Shown here piece after piece: positions 1-9,960 of a stretch of 64,000 nucleotides of DNA. Numbering within the stretch: position 1 is the first letter of the stretch; every line of letters begins with the position of its first letter. A program made the translations under genes and the position numbers. The notes under the pieces are model-generated. The model worked only from the letters and a program-made list of their open reading frames with translations, ran no database searches and was not told the origin of the DNA. This DNA is from Isoetes taiwanensis (taxonomy: Eukaryota > Streptophyta > Lycopodiopsida > Isoetales > Isoetaceae). The stretch spans positions 83,797 to 147,796 of the forward strand of contig JAJEKV010000157.1 in NCBI GenBank assembly GCA_021234155.1. Direction: 5' to 3'.

Positions 1-91
1 AGGTGTACTTTTTCTGTGATGGATATGAAGATAATCCGTCAGCTCCTTGATGGTATGATTGACAAAATGAACTCCACGATCACTGACGAGT

Positions 92-838
92 TCAGTGGGA
101 CAATGCGTATAGAGAACCTTGGCCGTACTGGCTGCAGTGTTGTCCGGAAGTGCACATGCCTCTGCCCATTTTGTAGCATAATCCGTGATGACCAGAATGT
201 AGCAGGCACGAGTGTGGCGCGCAGGAGGATCCATGGGTCCTACAAAGTCCATTCCCCATTTGCTGAAGGGAAGTGGCGTGGCGACCGGCGTCAGCGGGGG
301 AGGCGTCCGCGGGCCATGGGCGTCCACGGCCAGCCGAGACATCACCGCGTCTGCGGGCGTGAGCATGGGCATCCTTGAAGCGTGGGGCAGTAGCACTGCG
401 AGAAGAATTTTTAGCGTCTTGAAGTGGTGTCACCACTGAAATGACCACCACCAAGCCCTTCATGGGCTTGTCGAGCGATATCGGGCACCTCATGAGGGAG
501 GAAACACAGCGGCGAGACACCATGTCTTTGCGGCGTTTATGCGAGATGGCCGCAACCATGGTGTAGTCCGCGGACTTCCGCGGAAAAATTGGCTGGCGGC
601 GTGGCCCACTTACGGAAAGCGTGGGATCTTGGATGGAAAAGCACCGGTGAGGAATCTGGCGAAAGTTGTTGAACCGGTGGTGCGTGGGCGTGACTAAAAC
701 GGTTGGCGTCTGGAAAAGCGTCGAAACACCCGTGGAAGGATCATCGGTGTGGATCGTGATAAATAATTTGGCTGCGTGAGATTTACCCGGCCTTATGAAC
801 AATTTCAAAGGGGCGAATTCTTGCGAAGAAGGACCCAA
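92..838 (-). pseudogene. gypsy integrase remnant (copy A)
   Basis: An open frame of about 248 codons on the minus strand includes the motif YTMVAAISHKRRKDMVSRRC, which parallels YTMVAGHLYKRGKDMVLRRC in copy B at 22.3-22.8 kb. That is the N-terminal zinc-binding part of a retroviral-type integrase. Downstream of it the reading is frameshifted: phrases matching the copy B core survive in several frames, including the area around the first catalytic Asp. The segment is GC-rich compared with its surroundings (230-420). Integrase inserts element cDNA into the host genome. This copy is broken and continues off the left edge. Confidence 0.75.
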
Positions 839-1488
839 CGAGCAATTCGACCCGTGGGCATGGCCTTGTTGATCAAATAAAGAAAGAGCGATGATCAGCG
901 AAGAACGATCTTGCTTCCCAACAAATAATAGCGAAACATTGGACCTGAGAAAACTAAGTCAAGGCTTCCCGCTTACCAAGTAGTGTTTTACTTGCACTCA
1001 GCGGGGATTGAGTTTTCTGGCGGCGTGGCGGATAGGTTTATCCGTGTGCTTTCGTTATCGCATGAGAGAGAATAGCACCAATGGCAAAAGCGAGAACATC
1101 TACATGAGCGTGAAAAGGCTTGTCCCATTGAGGAGGAACAAGGACCGAGGCACTGAGTAAGCAACAACTTCAACCACGGAAGGCGGCTTCCGCAGGGGAT
1201 TCAAGCCCAAGTGGATTCATCACCCGTGAGTTTATGAATGGGATCAGCTATAAGCTGCAAGTCCGGGAATGAAGGTGGAATAGTAATTGACCTTACCGGG
1301 GAAGGAGCGTGTCTCTTTAATATTAGGCGGTTAGCGAGCCTTGACACAAAAAGCCCGATTTTAGCGGGGATTAAGTGGTGATCCCTTCTTTACTAACCAC
1401 ATGACCCAAAAGAACACGGTGGCCTAAAAAGTGCATTTCTCCGAATTTAGGCGATGCGGACTCATCACATTTTTTTGAAAGACCAGCT

Positions 1489-1930
1489 CTAACTTCTCCG
1501 GTGATCATCCATGGAGTTGTAGGCGGGAAAAATTAGTCTTGAAAAATCTGGAGAAAAAGGTTTATCCTTCATATAGTCATGAAAAGGCAGAGAGCATGAT
1601 CTTGTTTGAAGCGTGGAAGGAGAGTTTGATAAACCAAAAGGAACCACCTTGTAGGCAAAAGTGCCCCAGGGGATGGTGAAGGTAGTTTTGAGTTGATCTG
1701 CTTCCTTGATAGAGATTTGATTGTACCCATAAAAGCCATCCATGAAAGAGTACATCTCATGACCAGCAACCTCTTCGAACACAGTGCGTGAAGGGAAGCG
1801 GGGAAGTGATCACGCTCAGTGGCCTGATTGAGTTCACGATAGTCCACCAAGCGGGATCTTACCATTGTGCTTGAGAGCAATGGCGATGGGGCTCACTCAT
1901 TCAGTGTTTGACCTCATAAATCAAACCCGG
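1489..1930 (-). pseudogene. gypsy reverse transcriptase fragment (copy A)
   Basis: Two overlapping minus frames together carry reverse transcriptase signatures. One frame (1569-1880) has RLVDYRELNQATERDHFP, matching the conserved VDYRxLNxxT..DxFPxP block. The other (1489-1782) has FMDGFYGYNQISIKE followed by TTFTIPWGTFAYKVVPFGL, the palm blocks around the first Asp. The YxDD block is not seen. A frameshift near 1780 and loss of everything after the FGL block make it non-functional. Reverse transcriptase would copy element RNA into cDNA within the capsid. Confidence 0.8.
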
Positions 1931-2003
1931 CCGGACTAAAAAGTTTGTCAATTTCGGCCTTGACACGGTCACGATAATTTGGGTTGAGCCTGTACCGTCG
2001 TTG

Positions 2004-2960
2004 CTAGATTGGGCGGGCTACAGGTTTGGTAGGAATGGTGAGTTCCGCCAATTCGTTTTTGATACCTCGAAGGTCTTTGTAGCTCCATGCAAAAATATGT
2101 TTGAATTTTTTGAACAGCATCACAGCGCGTGCTTTATAGGTTGGTGGAAGATTGGCAGCTAGGCGGACAGGTTGATTATTACCAATGTCCACAATTTCCA
2201 CCTCAGGAGTTTGAATATGTGGAACAATCTCCGTGTCCTGAACGTGATGAGCAGGAGGTTGCATCATGACAGGAGGAGCAGCATTTTGAGTGGTGAAAAA
2301 AAGAGGCTGCTGAGCGTCATCAAGCAATGGTTGCTTCATGACAGCATGAACATCCACTGTCTCAGGAGGAAGTTCCGTGTCCGAAAAATGGTCAAGCGTT
2401 GAATGCGATTGCAAGAAGCCAGGCAAGGGTCCAGGAGAGCGGCCACAGCCTGGTCCTGATCAAGAGTCATCTCACCCCAAGGATCGGCATACTCAGGGTA
2501 GGATGAGAGAGGCAGACTCGCGGGTGGAGCCTGAACATGATAGATATTTTGTGCTTCTTCAGAATCAGTGTCGGAGATAGAAGGTTCAGCATTTTCAACA
2601 GAGATTAACTTGCCAGTTTCCAAATCCATGGTAGTATTTGAGATGGCCATCAGTGATGACAAGTTGATCCGTGGCCCATAATGAATACTTTTAGCCTGGC
2701 GGAGAAAAGGTCGTCCCACCAGCATTTCATAGTCACCCGGATCTTCTCCAGCTTTCCAAACTCCAAATTCCAAGTGGAATTTGAGATCATCAATGCTAAT
2801 ATGAAGGAGAGGAGTGATGTCTTGAGGTCGCGTGATATGGCCGTTGGCCAACTTGATGTCATATGGGGCACGGTATAGTTGTTTGATTCCCAATTGCTTC
2901 CTGAGCTTACCAGTAATAAGATTGACAGCACTGCCTCCATCGATTTGAACATGATTGATG
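2004..2960 (-). pseudogene. gypsy aspartic protease and pol linker (copy A)
   Basis: The protease active-site block reads IDGGSAVNLI, with its Asp at 2939-2941. DGG in place of DTG is common in some plant gypsy lineages. It is followed by GHITRPQDITPLLHI and VGRPFLRQAK, the typical flap and C-terminal block of a retropepsin (frame ending at 2336). The overlapping frame 2004-2426 continues as a Pro/His-rich linker and ends with HIFAWSYKDLRGI, which normally sits just before RT. A frame change lies between the two near 2400. The enzyme would cut the gag-pol polyprotein. Confidence 0.8.
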
Positions 2961-3433
2961 TGCTGATTGATGTCGCCACAGCTCCAACCAGAACAGTGGG
3001 AAGGGGCAATTGGTCCTTGAGGGCAGGACAGAGTTTCAAAATGGTGGCAAGGCTCAAGGGAATCTTGATTTTTGCAAGTTCTTCTTGAAGTTCCAAAGGA
3101 ACATGAGAAAAGGGATCAGCAGGATCCAAAGGAGCAGGAGTCTGAGGTAAAGAAGTGGAAACCTCTTTGAGAAGCTCTATCTCTGCAGCAATATTAGGAT
3201 ATGGCTGAGAGCGTGGGCATGTAGATGGCGATGGTGCCTCCTGACGCTGCTGAGCTCGAGTGGTGGCATGAACATTTGCTAGGGTGCAGCCTTCAGCAGC
3301 CTGCATGAGTTTGAGAATACTCTGTCTCACCTTGGGCATGACATGAGGCATGAGTTTATCTAAGTCAGGCGCAAAATGAACTTTTTTGTCATCGTCATGT
3401 GGTACCGTGGTTGCGTGTCGTGAGGGATGATGG

Positions 3434-5159
3434 TCAAGGGACGTGAAGCCTTGGTCTGGCGTGAAACCAAACCAACCCAATTGGACTGCTGCACCAGAGG
3501 ATTGAGTGCCTGGTAGATTTCTTCCTGAGCTTGTTGATCCAGAACAGTTGGTACGCCATGAGGCGGACAGAAGCAGGTTGATTTGTGCCAGGAAGTTGAA
3601 CTTGTACTTGAGGAAGTTGAGGGCACGCCGTGGTGGTATGACCCCATTCATGACAATGATAACATTGAGCTTTGGAAGGATCAAAACGTGGACGGGAGCC
3701 TTGTCCCCGTGACTGCTGAGGCTGCTGAGTTTGTGGATACTGTTGAGGTTGTTGAGCTTGAAATTGCTGAGGCTGATATGTTTGTTGTTGCTGAGGCGTG
3801 GTCTGTACTTGAAAAACCATTTTCTGCCTGAAGGGTGTAGGATGAGAACGAGTGCATTCTTCCGTGGCATGATTGCACATATTGCATCTTTTGCAATGAG
3901 GAGGTCCATTTGAGGAGTTGCATTCATTGGCCAGATGTCCTTGATATTTACAGATATGACACCAAATTTGAGAGCGTTGAGGATTTGTTTGTTGAGGTTG
4001 GACTGCATTCTGAGGAACCATGACGGGGGGCATGAAAGATAGTTCCATGAGAGCAACACCTCGTGAAGAGACATTGACCGAGTGATTAACCAACTCAATC
4101 GCCTGTTCCAAAGTTTTTGGGCACAGGTACTCTGTCATGAGACGAATGGCAGGAGGAAGGCCCTGCAGAAACCAGACAAGAATCTGGCTCTGCGTGGGGT
4201 ACTCCTGGAGCTTACTGATAAGGATGTGAAGCCAGTCAGCAAAATCACGCGCAGACTCCATGGGTTGCTGTTGGAGATCATTGAGTTGCTTGAGCAGGAG
4301 TTGATCATCATCCGTGGTGCCATAATGAGAAAGGAATGTCGTTTTCATTTCGTGCCAACTTTGTTTCTAGTGGCTTTTGTTGGCCATGAGCCATTGATGA
4401 GGGGCACCTCGCAGCGTTGTCGAAAAGATGTGAAACTTGAGTTGAGGTTGAGCATGACCATTGAGAATGGCCAAGGCCTCAAATTCCTCCATGTGAGCTT
4501 GAGCACTTTGATCCAGAGGTTTGCCTTTAGTGTTGCCAAAGGTGGGATATGTCAGCTTCAAATTGTGATTAGGAGATGAAGGCTGAAATGGCGCATAGAC
4601 AGGTGGAACATATGCAGGTAGATAGCCTGATTGAACAGCCGGCAGAAAAACCCGGAGCATCAGAGAAAGGAACGTCCTGTGGTGAAGGACCATGGGAGCC
4701 CTCCTCATTAGGCTTGAGATCAGTGAGTTGGTAGACAAGTAGAGCATTCTGAAAAGATGGGGAAGCCTGAAATTCATGAATGTGGGGAGGACCAAAGGAA
4801 ACTTGAGGGTAGCCCATCCCTGCAGGAGGAGAAGATGGTTGCGAAGGCAGAGGGGTGTGGCCTAAAGGTATGGTAATGTAGGTGCTTTCTGGAGTTTGGA
4901 AATAATGAGGTGTGGGCTGAATAGGGGTATGATGGGGCAACTGAGGTTGAGAACAATGCCGACACACAGGGGGAGATCCTGGTCGAGAATGAGCACGAGG
5001 AGTAGGTGGTGCCGACTGAGCTCTGGAACGGACACGACCGCCTTCAATGTCATAAGCATTGTCGTACATATCCCGAACAGCCTCGCGATGTTGATGGCGC
5101 TCCAACTGAGCCGCCGTTTGGCAAAGAAGTTCTTCAGGAGTAAAACCATGAGCAGACAT
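3434..5159 (-). pseudogene. gypsy gag, three CCHC knuckles (copy A)
   Basis: The chosen start is the ATG at 5157-5159 (MSAHGFTPEELL), the first methionine after the LTR-like leader; the frame is open further upstream but that part looks like leader. Three frames are needed: 5159 to about 4569 (N-terminal Arg/Pro-rich part), 4795-4367 (capsid-like, with HMEEFEALAILNGHAQPQLK), then 4348-3434. The last holds three C-x2-C-x4-H-x4-C knuckles: CHICKYQGHLANEC, CKRCNMCNHATEEC and CYHCHEWGHTTTAC, with a Gln-rich stretch between the second and third. Gag forms the capsid and the knuckles bind element RNA. At least two frameshifts break it. Confidence 0.85.
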
Positions 5160-5279
5160 AGTGGAAAGAAGAAAAAAGGAAAAATCAGACCCGGCAGCGG
5201 CGACAGTGTTTGGGGTCTGGGTTCGGGGAAACTCCTGCAAGACAGCCCTCTGTGAGGACCCGTAGATCAAACAGGAGAA

Positions 5280-5818
5280 TCCGGGAGCTGTGTCATGCGG
5301 GATTTGCAAAAGAACAAAGAAAGGGAAAACAAAAACAACAGAAACACAAGTGTGTGAAGAAAACTTCTTGATATCAATCAGAATACATGAGCTCTCGCAA
5401 TGGAGAAAGAAAATGATGGAGACAAGAACCAAAACTCATCTAGCCTTCGAATGCTAGCTCTACTCATATATATAGTACAATGGCCTTTGGTCCAATATAG
5501 ACACTCTGTCAGATCTCGGTGCCGACTCCTGGAAGGAGGCCTGATTTGCGGGAATGCTGGCGGTGCCTCTTGAAATGCCTGAAATCACGCTGACGCTGAC
5601 GGCCCGTCACTTGTCTGTTCTCTGCCTCTTCTTGGGCGTGGCCTTCTGCGTGGTCTTCTGCTGGGCTTTTGATGACTGACCTGAACCTGGCTTTGGCGCC
5701 TTGTCCTTGACCTGGTCCGAGGTGTGCATGAATAGTCCTGTACCAGGACGTACAGGACTAACACTATCTTTACCATTTCCTTTAACTTCCATTTGCCACG
5801 AGCTTCCAAATGTTGTCA
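5280..5818 (-). repeat. probable 5' LTR of gypsy copy A
   Basis: This stretch lies directly upstream of gag in element orientation and has no coding frame of note. On the minus strand it would begin TGACAACATTTGG at 5818. It holds a TATA-like run (TATATATA, 5465-5476) and a T-rich leader. The 3' border is uncertain: no convincing tRNA primer site (TGG followed by an acceptor complement) was found between it and the gag start. The second LTR is outside the window, so this rests on position and promoter-like content only. Confidence 0.4.
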
Positions 5819-6022
5819 AACCTTGATGTTGAGGTCTAGAGCATATTTATGGTTCCTTTATCAAACTATTGTTGCTCTGCAAATCACTTTTTGGAGGTGC
5901 TTTAATGTCTATCTATGGTTAGCTCTATATACTCTTACAATGGTTATTGCTACCATAGTATGCTCTTAGGTCTAGGGCCTCAATTTTTATCAAACTTTTA
6001 GGAATCAAGCCCATGACATACA
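5819..6022. other. AT-rich spacer without gene
   Basis: About 200 bases between the outer end of element A and the left inverted repeat. No coding frame, tRNA or clear repeat was recognised. Confidence 0.5.
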
Positions 6023-6210
6023 CCTATAAGGTTTGCTAGTTCATGAAACCGTATGTTTATAACATAAGGTTTCAATGGTTTATGGGGTGTATTATAGAAA
6101 AATGTGTATATAAATAGGGCCTAAAAGAATCTTTACGATTTCTAGTTTTTTTCATTTGGTTAGATTTAGTACTTAGGTTAGATTTAGTAGGTTAGGTTTA
6201 GCGGGAAGAA
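6023..6210 (+). repeat. left arm of long inverted repeat
   Basis: The segment from GTTTGCTAGTTCATGAAA (6031) to about 6203 is matched, with small gaps, by the reverse complement of 8727-8890. Shared blocks are GTTTGCTAGTTCATGAAA, AACATAAGGTTT, AGAATCTTT.CGATTTCTA and GGTTAGGTTTAG. By eye the arms are about 75-80% alike. The arms enclose a PPR fragment and a Rep-like pseudogene. They may be terminal inverted repeats of one element or two opposed copies of a repeat; no target-site duplication was found. Confidence 0.7.
6105..6117 (+). promoter_or_regulatory. TATA-box candidate in left inverted-repeat arm
   Basis: TGTATATAAATAG is a strong plant-type TATA box about 90 bases upstream of the in-frame region that leads into the PPR fragment. 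The right arm holds a decayed equivalent in the opposite direction (TGTGTACATGAATGG on the minus strand), upstream of the Rep-like gene. Both arms would therefore drive transcription inward. Confidence 0.45.
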
Positions 6211-6299
6211 AAGGACAGGCGTGGAGATGCGGCTCCAGCTGAATTGGGGATAGAAAGGGAAGATCCTGAAGCGGATGCAGACCGATCTGTTGGGTTAAA

Positions 6300-6605
6300 T
6301 TGAGTAAGGAAAGGCGCATAGAAGAGATACTCGAGGTTACTGAGCAACAAAATATCCATCTCAATGTTGATGATGTTTTCAGCCTTTTGCAAGGATGCGT
6401 CAGGAGGAAAGATCTCAAATCTGGCAGACGAGTTCAGACTCTTATGTTACAATATGGGTATGATTCCATTCCCGTTTTTCATGAATGTTTTATTCGACTC
6501 TTTGCTTCCTGCGGATGCTTGGAAGAAGGCAACGAAGTACTCAACGAAATGCCAGAACCCGATGTTTCTACATGGGGTTTAATTCTCTCAGAACTACTAT
6601 TGTTA
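6300..6605 (+). pseudogene. PPR-repeat protein fragment
   Basis: About 100 residues resemble the PLS-class pentatricopeptide repeats of plant organelle RNA-editing proteins. The segment VDDVFSLLQGCVRRKDLKSG is followed by RRVQTLMLQYG, then FIRLFASCGCLEEGNEVLNE and MPEPDVSTWGLIL, matching the usual 'LLxxC..KxLxxGRxVH..' and 'YxxCGxLExAxxVFxxMPExDVxSWxxx' pattern. Only about two repeats are present, and the similarity ends abruptly after STWGLIL, where the dispersed repeat module begins. Full proteins have ten or more repeats, so this is a captured or truncated piece. The TATA box at 6105 could in principle transcribe it. Confidence 0.7.
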
Positions 6606-6699
6606 TTTCATCTCATGACGATGCTGGAGCAGACACCAAAAGCAGGGACAGCCGAGATGTGGATAAGGTAAAAGAAAGCAGGTTTGTTGTCTTATTTTC

Positions 6700-7430
6700 C
6701 TGTGTATTTGTAACAGGCCGGGCCCAAGGTTTAGGTGCATATCAAATTCTTGAAGTAGCATATTGTTGATGTTTCCCTTAAGCCCGATTCCTGTGATGAA
6801 TAGCTGCTTTGTGTGACAGGTGCTATGCATCAGAGAAGGAACAAAAAAATGCAAAAGAGATTTGTGTGTTTCTGTGGCTTCATGTGATTGAATGTGGAAA
6901 GAAGAACTGAAAAAATGATGGTGTGATTGCATGTGCACTTGCATGGGAATAGCCCCTGCCCTTTAAAGGCGGGCATCTTGGAGCTGCGCAGTGCGCAGGG
7001 GGTTCGAATCCCCCAGTCTGTTTCCTCATTTCACTTGTAGGTGGACGCAGCAGAAGGTAGGGACTTATGTTGGTTCTGCAAACGTCTGCCTCAACTTTGT
7101 GGTAGCAGGCATAGGAAGCTTATCTTAGACTTTATTCTATTTTCAGATTGCTGCCTATTTCAGGCTCTCTTCTAATCTAGGGTCAATGCAATATTAATTC
7201 CTTCTGCAATGGTTGTCAAGGGCCCTAAAGAATAGGGCCAACTAAGCGTTTGACCCCATATGTGAATGGCGTTAATGCGGTGCGGTGCTCTCGAGGGGAA
7301 TATCCCAGGAATATTCTTGCATCTTCGGCTGGGGAAAGCACTAGAAGCCATCAGGGATCCCAACAACTCCAGCGGGACTGCTGCTAGCGGCAGCCCCATT
7401 CCCAATCTCCATCCCTATAGTCCCTAGCGG
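6700..7430 (+). repeat. dispersed repeat module, copy 1
   Basis: This stretch is homologous to 9340-9960. Shared blocks include ATAGCCCCTGCCCTTTAA, GAGCTGCGCAGTGCGCAG, a GGGGGTTCGAAT arm, TTCTATTTTCAG, TTTCAGGCT.TCTTCTAAT, GCAATGGTTGTCAAGG, AGCGTTTGACCCCAT and GGAATATTC. Copy 1 follows the PPR fragment; copy 2 follows another unrelated ORF, so the module behaves like a mobile 3' segment. No long coding frame is shared by the copies. Confidence 0.75.
6962..7022 (+). other. tRNA T-arm-like hairpin set in repeat module
   Basis: The sequence has three adjacent hairpins: TGCCC/GGGCA, the near-perfect palindrome CTGCGCAGTGCGCAG, and a five-base-pair arm GGGGG-TTCGAAT-CCCCC identical in form to a tRNA T-arm, which is also a Pol III box B. 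No acceptor stem partner or normal D-arm/box A could be matched, so it is not a tRNA gene. It may be part of a tRNA-derived SINE. Confidence 0.4.
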
Positions 7431-7560
7431 ACGCGTTCCATCTCTATTCGGGCATAATAGCGCAAACAAAGATGCAAAATCAAAACAAAAAGCAGACACA
7501 TATATGTACAAAACACGGGCAGCCCCTACAAGCACAAGTCACCCAATTGCCATTGTGTAA

Positions 7561-8523
7561 TGCGTGGTGTCAAGAGGTATGAAATCAGTCCCGGCATGTC
7601 ACAGGCAGCCTGGGCCTGAAATTCATCATCCTCCCCTTCCACAAAGTTCTCATCCATGTCTCCGGTGGCGACCTCATCCCGGTATCTTTTCTAGCCTTCC
7701 CAATCCACTGAATGGGCTCCATCCCAGTAGGGATGCCATACGACACACATCTAACATCGCTTGGCAAAGCCATTACGGGGTTGATGTAATGGTGCCGGGC
7801 GACCTTGACCCTATGCTTTCGAGATATAAAGGCGGTGTTAGAAGGAAGGATCCGGCTAGTAGACAACACAAATTTACGGTTCTAAGCATCCTAGTGATTG
7901 TGTATACAAGGCTAGAGCTCACCGTACCTTCCACCATGATAGTTTACAAAATGAAGAGCCCTTTTCAAGAGGTTCTGTTATCCAAAACTACCACATGCTT
8001 AATGTCCCCACCATAGAGCAAGTATGGTCCTTGCCCATCTCAATTGGCTTTCGAAACATTCTTTGTGTGCAGCTTGAAGTGGGGCTTTCCCATATCCTTC
8101 ATGCAATACCCTATTAGCCCCTCAAAACAATGGAGCTTCATATTCTTTAATGCCTTGCAAACAAGAACAACCCCCACAGGCTTCTTACCTCCCCACCCAA
8201 ACCTCAAAACTTCATGGCCAAATTCACTACTCTAGGGGACTTGAGCAAGCCTAAAGACACCTTTGTAATGCGGGTGATCTAGGTCACTCCCCCCCTCTGC
8301 TAGCAACAACACGACACACAATCCTCGGCGAAATTAATCGGCATGTCATAGAAATGCGGGGGTGCATCCATGCACCGCCACACCTAGTGTAACCTTGGCG
8401 TCTATGAGGCCTATGCCTTCATCCTCAAGACCATTTCGCATGCCTCCCTGGCCGACCACGCGGAAGAAGACTCTGGCTGCCCATTCTCCACGCCTGCATA
8501 CGCTCTTCTAGCATCCCTCCTCA
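7561..8523 (-). pseudogene. HUH/Rep-type endonuclease, degenerate
   Basis: The minus strand encodes in one frame a Rep-like core. LLLAEGGSDLDHPHYKG carries the HxH metal-binding motif (codons 8268-8276), and 56 codons further on, in the same frame, GYCMKDMGKPHFK carries the YxxKD motif III (8094-8108). These two motifs at about this spacing are typical of HUH Rep nucleases, which nick single-stranded DNA for rolling-circle replication or transposition. Only one stop lies between them. More stops follow downstream; the C-terminal part continues in a second frame with MLRT and WIGKARKD. The N-terminal frame starts near 8523 with two breaks before motif II. No helicase domain was recognised. It sits inside the long inverted repeats. 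Alternatives are a Replitron-like transposase or an endogenous CRESS-DNA virus-like copy. Confidence 0.6.
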
Positions 8524-8726
8524 TGGAAAGAAAACAAAGCAGAACAACGAAAAAAGAAGGGAATGAAGCTAACACGGTTAAAGATCGCCGTAGACTCCAA
8601 GGTCACGATTTATAGACAAAAAGATGGCCGGATTCCCCATCTTATCCACTACCAGGTTGCCAGGAACAGAAAGCGTGGCCTTCCAAACATAGCGCCCCGA
8701 CCTGCTTGCCCACATCCGCGAATAAC

Positions 8727-8890
8727 GTAGCCTACTAAACCTAACCATTACTGAATCTAACCCAAATGAACAACAGTAGAAATCGCAAAGATTCTCTTAG
8801 GCTCCATTCATGTACACATTTCTCTACAATACACCCCAATAACCATTCAAACCTTATGTTACAAACATACCCTTTCATGAACTAGCAAAC
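8727..8890 (-). repeat. right arm of long inverted repeat
   Basis: The reverse complement of this stretch matches 6031-6203, ending outward with GTTTGCTAGTTCATGAAA at 8890. It lies about 200 bases upstream of the Rep-like frame in that gene's direction and so would contain its promoter. The TATA element is decayed compared with the left arm. Confidence 0.7.
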
Positions 8891-8898
8891 TATATGGC

Positions 8899-9380
8899 GT
8901 GATTAACATTGAAAGTGATGAAGAGGCCCCATCTTCCCCTCCTCACAGGCCTCCTGCTCCCGGGCCAAGTATCCATGATGTAATTCACAATGTTGTGCCA
9001 TCTCCTGTTGCCTTCTCTCGAGCAGGGGCGTGTCGCGAGGTTGCTACTCGGATGTTGTCTCAAGCATTGTTAACATTAATACCCTTGCCGAAGTCCGTAG
9101 GCGCCTCTGTCGGTGTTTAGGATCGCAACAGAGCCTCTTTGCAGCATTGGAAGAGGCCGTGTCTCACATGGAGTGGGAAGAGGTGGAGGTCACCACAGAT
9201 GAGCGCCAGCATATGCGGGCACAAATGAACCTGGCACGGGCTCTTCTTCTGAGGGAATTGCGGCGAATTGGCCGCTTTGTGACGCCACAATGTTGTTATG
9301 AAACAACAACTAGGCAGTGTGCTTTGCTTGCTTTATTGTGTTTTTGTGTGATGCGCTATGCATCCCGAAAAAGGAACTAA
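8899..9380 (+). pseudogene. unrecognised acidic ORF, frameshifted
   Basis: Two overlapping plus frames seem to form one protein. The first (8899-9120) starts MINIESDEEAPSSPPHRPPA, acidic then Pro-rich. The second (9030-9380) continues with LFAALEEAVSHMEWEEVEVT and MNLARALLLRELRRIG, which look helical. A frame change near 9060-9110 separates them. I do not recognise the family. The acidic SDEE start recalls the start of element C's first ORF (SESDEEGED at about 14.77 kb), so a retroelement origin is possible. The second copy of the repeat module follows directly. Confidence 0.35.
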
Positions 9381-9960
9381 AAAATGGAAAATGGATGTGG
9401 AAATGGACTGCAGGTCAGCAAAAAAAGTTTGTGTTTCATTGGAAAAACCAGATTTCTGTGTTTGTGTGGCTTCATGGCATTGAATGTGGAAAAAAGAACT
9501 GAAAAACTTAAAAAAATAAGGGGAAAGCATGGTGTGATTGCATGTGCATGTGCATGGGAATAGCCCCTGCCCTTTAAGGGCGGGCATATTGCTTGGAGCT
9601 GCGCAGTGCGCAGGGGGTTCGAATTCCCCAATCTGTCTCCTCATACCAGGTGTACTTGTGCTTCAGCCTTCTTTCGTAGCTGTAAACGCCTGCCTCGGGG
9701 ATGACAGGCACAGGAAGCTTTTCTTGCACTCTATTCTATTTTCAGTCCCATGGCTATTTCAGGCTGTCTTCTAATTTGGGGTCCATGCAGAATTATCTGC
9801 TGCTGCAATGGTTGTCAAGGGGCCCAAACAATAGGGCCACATAAGCGTTTGACCCCATCTCCCAGTGAGGTGTACGGCTGCAATGCTCCTACAGGGAATA
9901 TTCGAGGGAATATTCCTGCATCATGCGGCTGGCAGTGCACTAGAGCAGCAATCAGCGATA
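9340..9960 (+). repeat. dispersed repeat module, copy 2
   Basis: Second copy of the module at 6700-7430, in the same orientation and with the same order of blocks, including the CTGCGCAGTGCGCAG palindrome and the T-arm-like GGGGGTTCGAATTCCCC (here with one mismatch). Insertions and deletions of a few to tens of bases separate the copies. Confidence 0.75.

Larger units (their letters stand above)
1..5818 (-). mobile_element. Ty3/gypsy LTR retrotransposon, copy A, degenerate
   Basis: The minus strand holds, in gypsy order from high to low coordinates, a probable 5' LTR, gag with three zinc knuckles, a DGGS-type protease, a linker, reverse transcriptase and integrase. The order protease-RT-integrase defines Ty3/gypsy. 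The protease motif IDGGSAVNLI and the linker motif FAWSYKDLRGI resemble Tat/Athila-type elements, which is family knowledge rather than a tested placement. Frameshifts and stops break every domain, so it is not autonomous. The stretch 839-1488, where the RT C-terminus and RNase H should lie, gives no recognisable domain. The element runs off the left edge, so its 3' LTR is not seen. Related sequences occur at 21500-22737 (integrase) and 62760-64000 (gag). Confidence 0.85.

Noticed and set aside
1-440. Plus-strand ORFs over the integrase of copy A
   Set aside because: They are antisense shadows of the GC-rich integrase frame; the minus strand has the recognisable domain.
5160-5300. tRNA primer-binding site of gypsy copy A
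   Set aside because: No TGG followed by a plausible tRNA acceptor complement was found between LTR and gag.
6940-7030. Functional tRNA gene (box B GGTTCGAATCC, perfect T-arm)
   Set aside because: No acceptor stem, D-arm or anticodon arm can be placed around the T-arm; it is a part of a repeated module.
7561-8523. Calling the Rep-like pseudogene a geminivirus insertion
   Set aside because: Only motifs II and III are recognised; no helicase domain, coat protein or origin hairpin was seen, so a viral label goes beyond the evidence.
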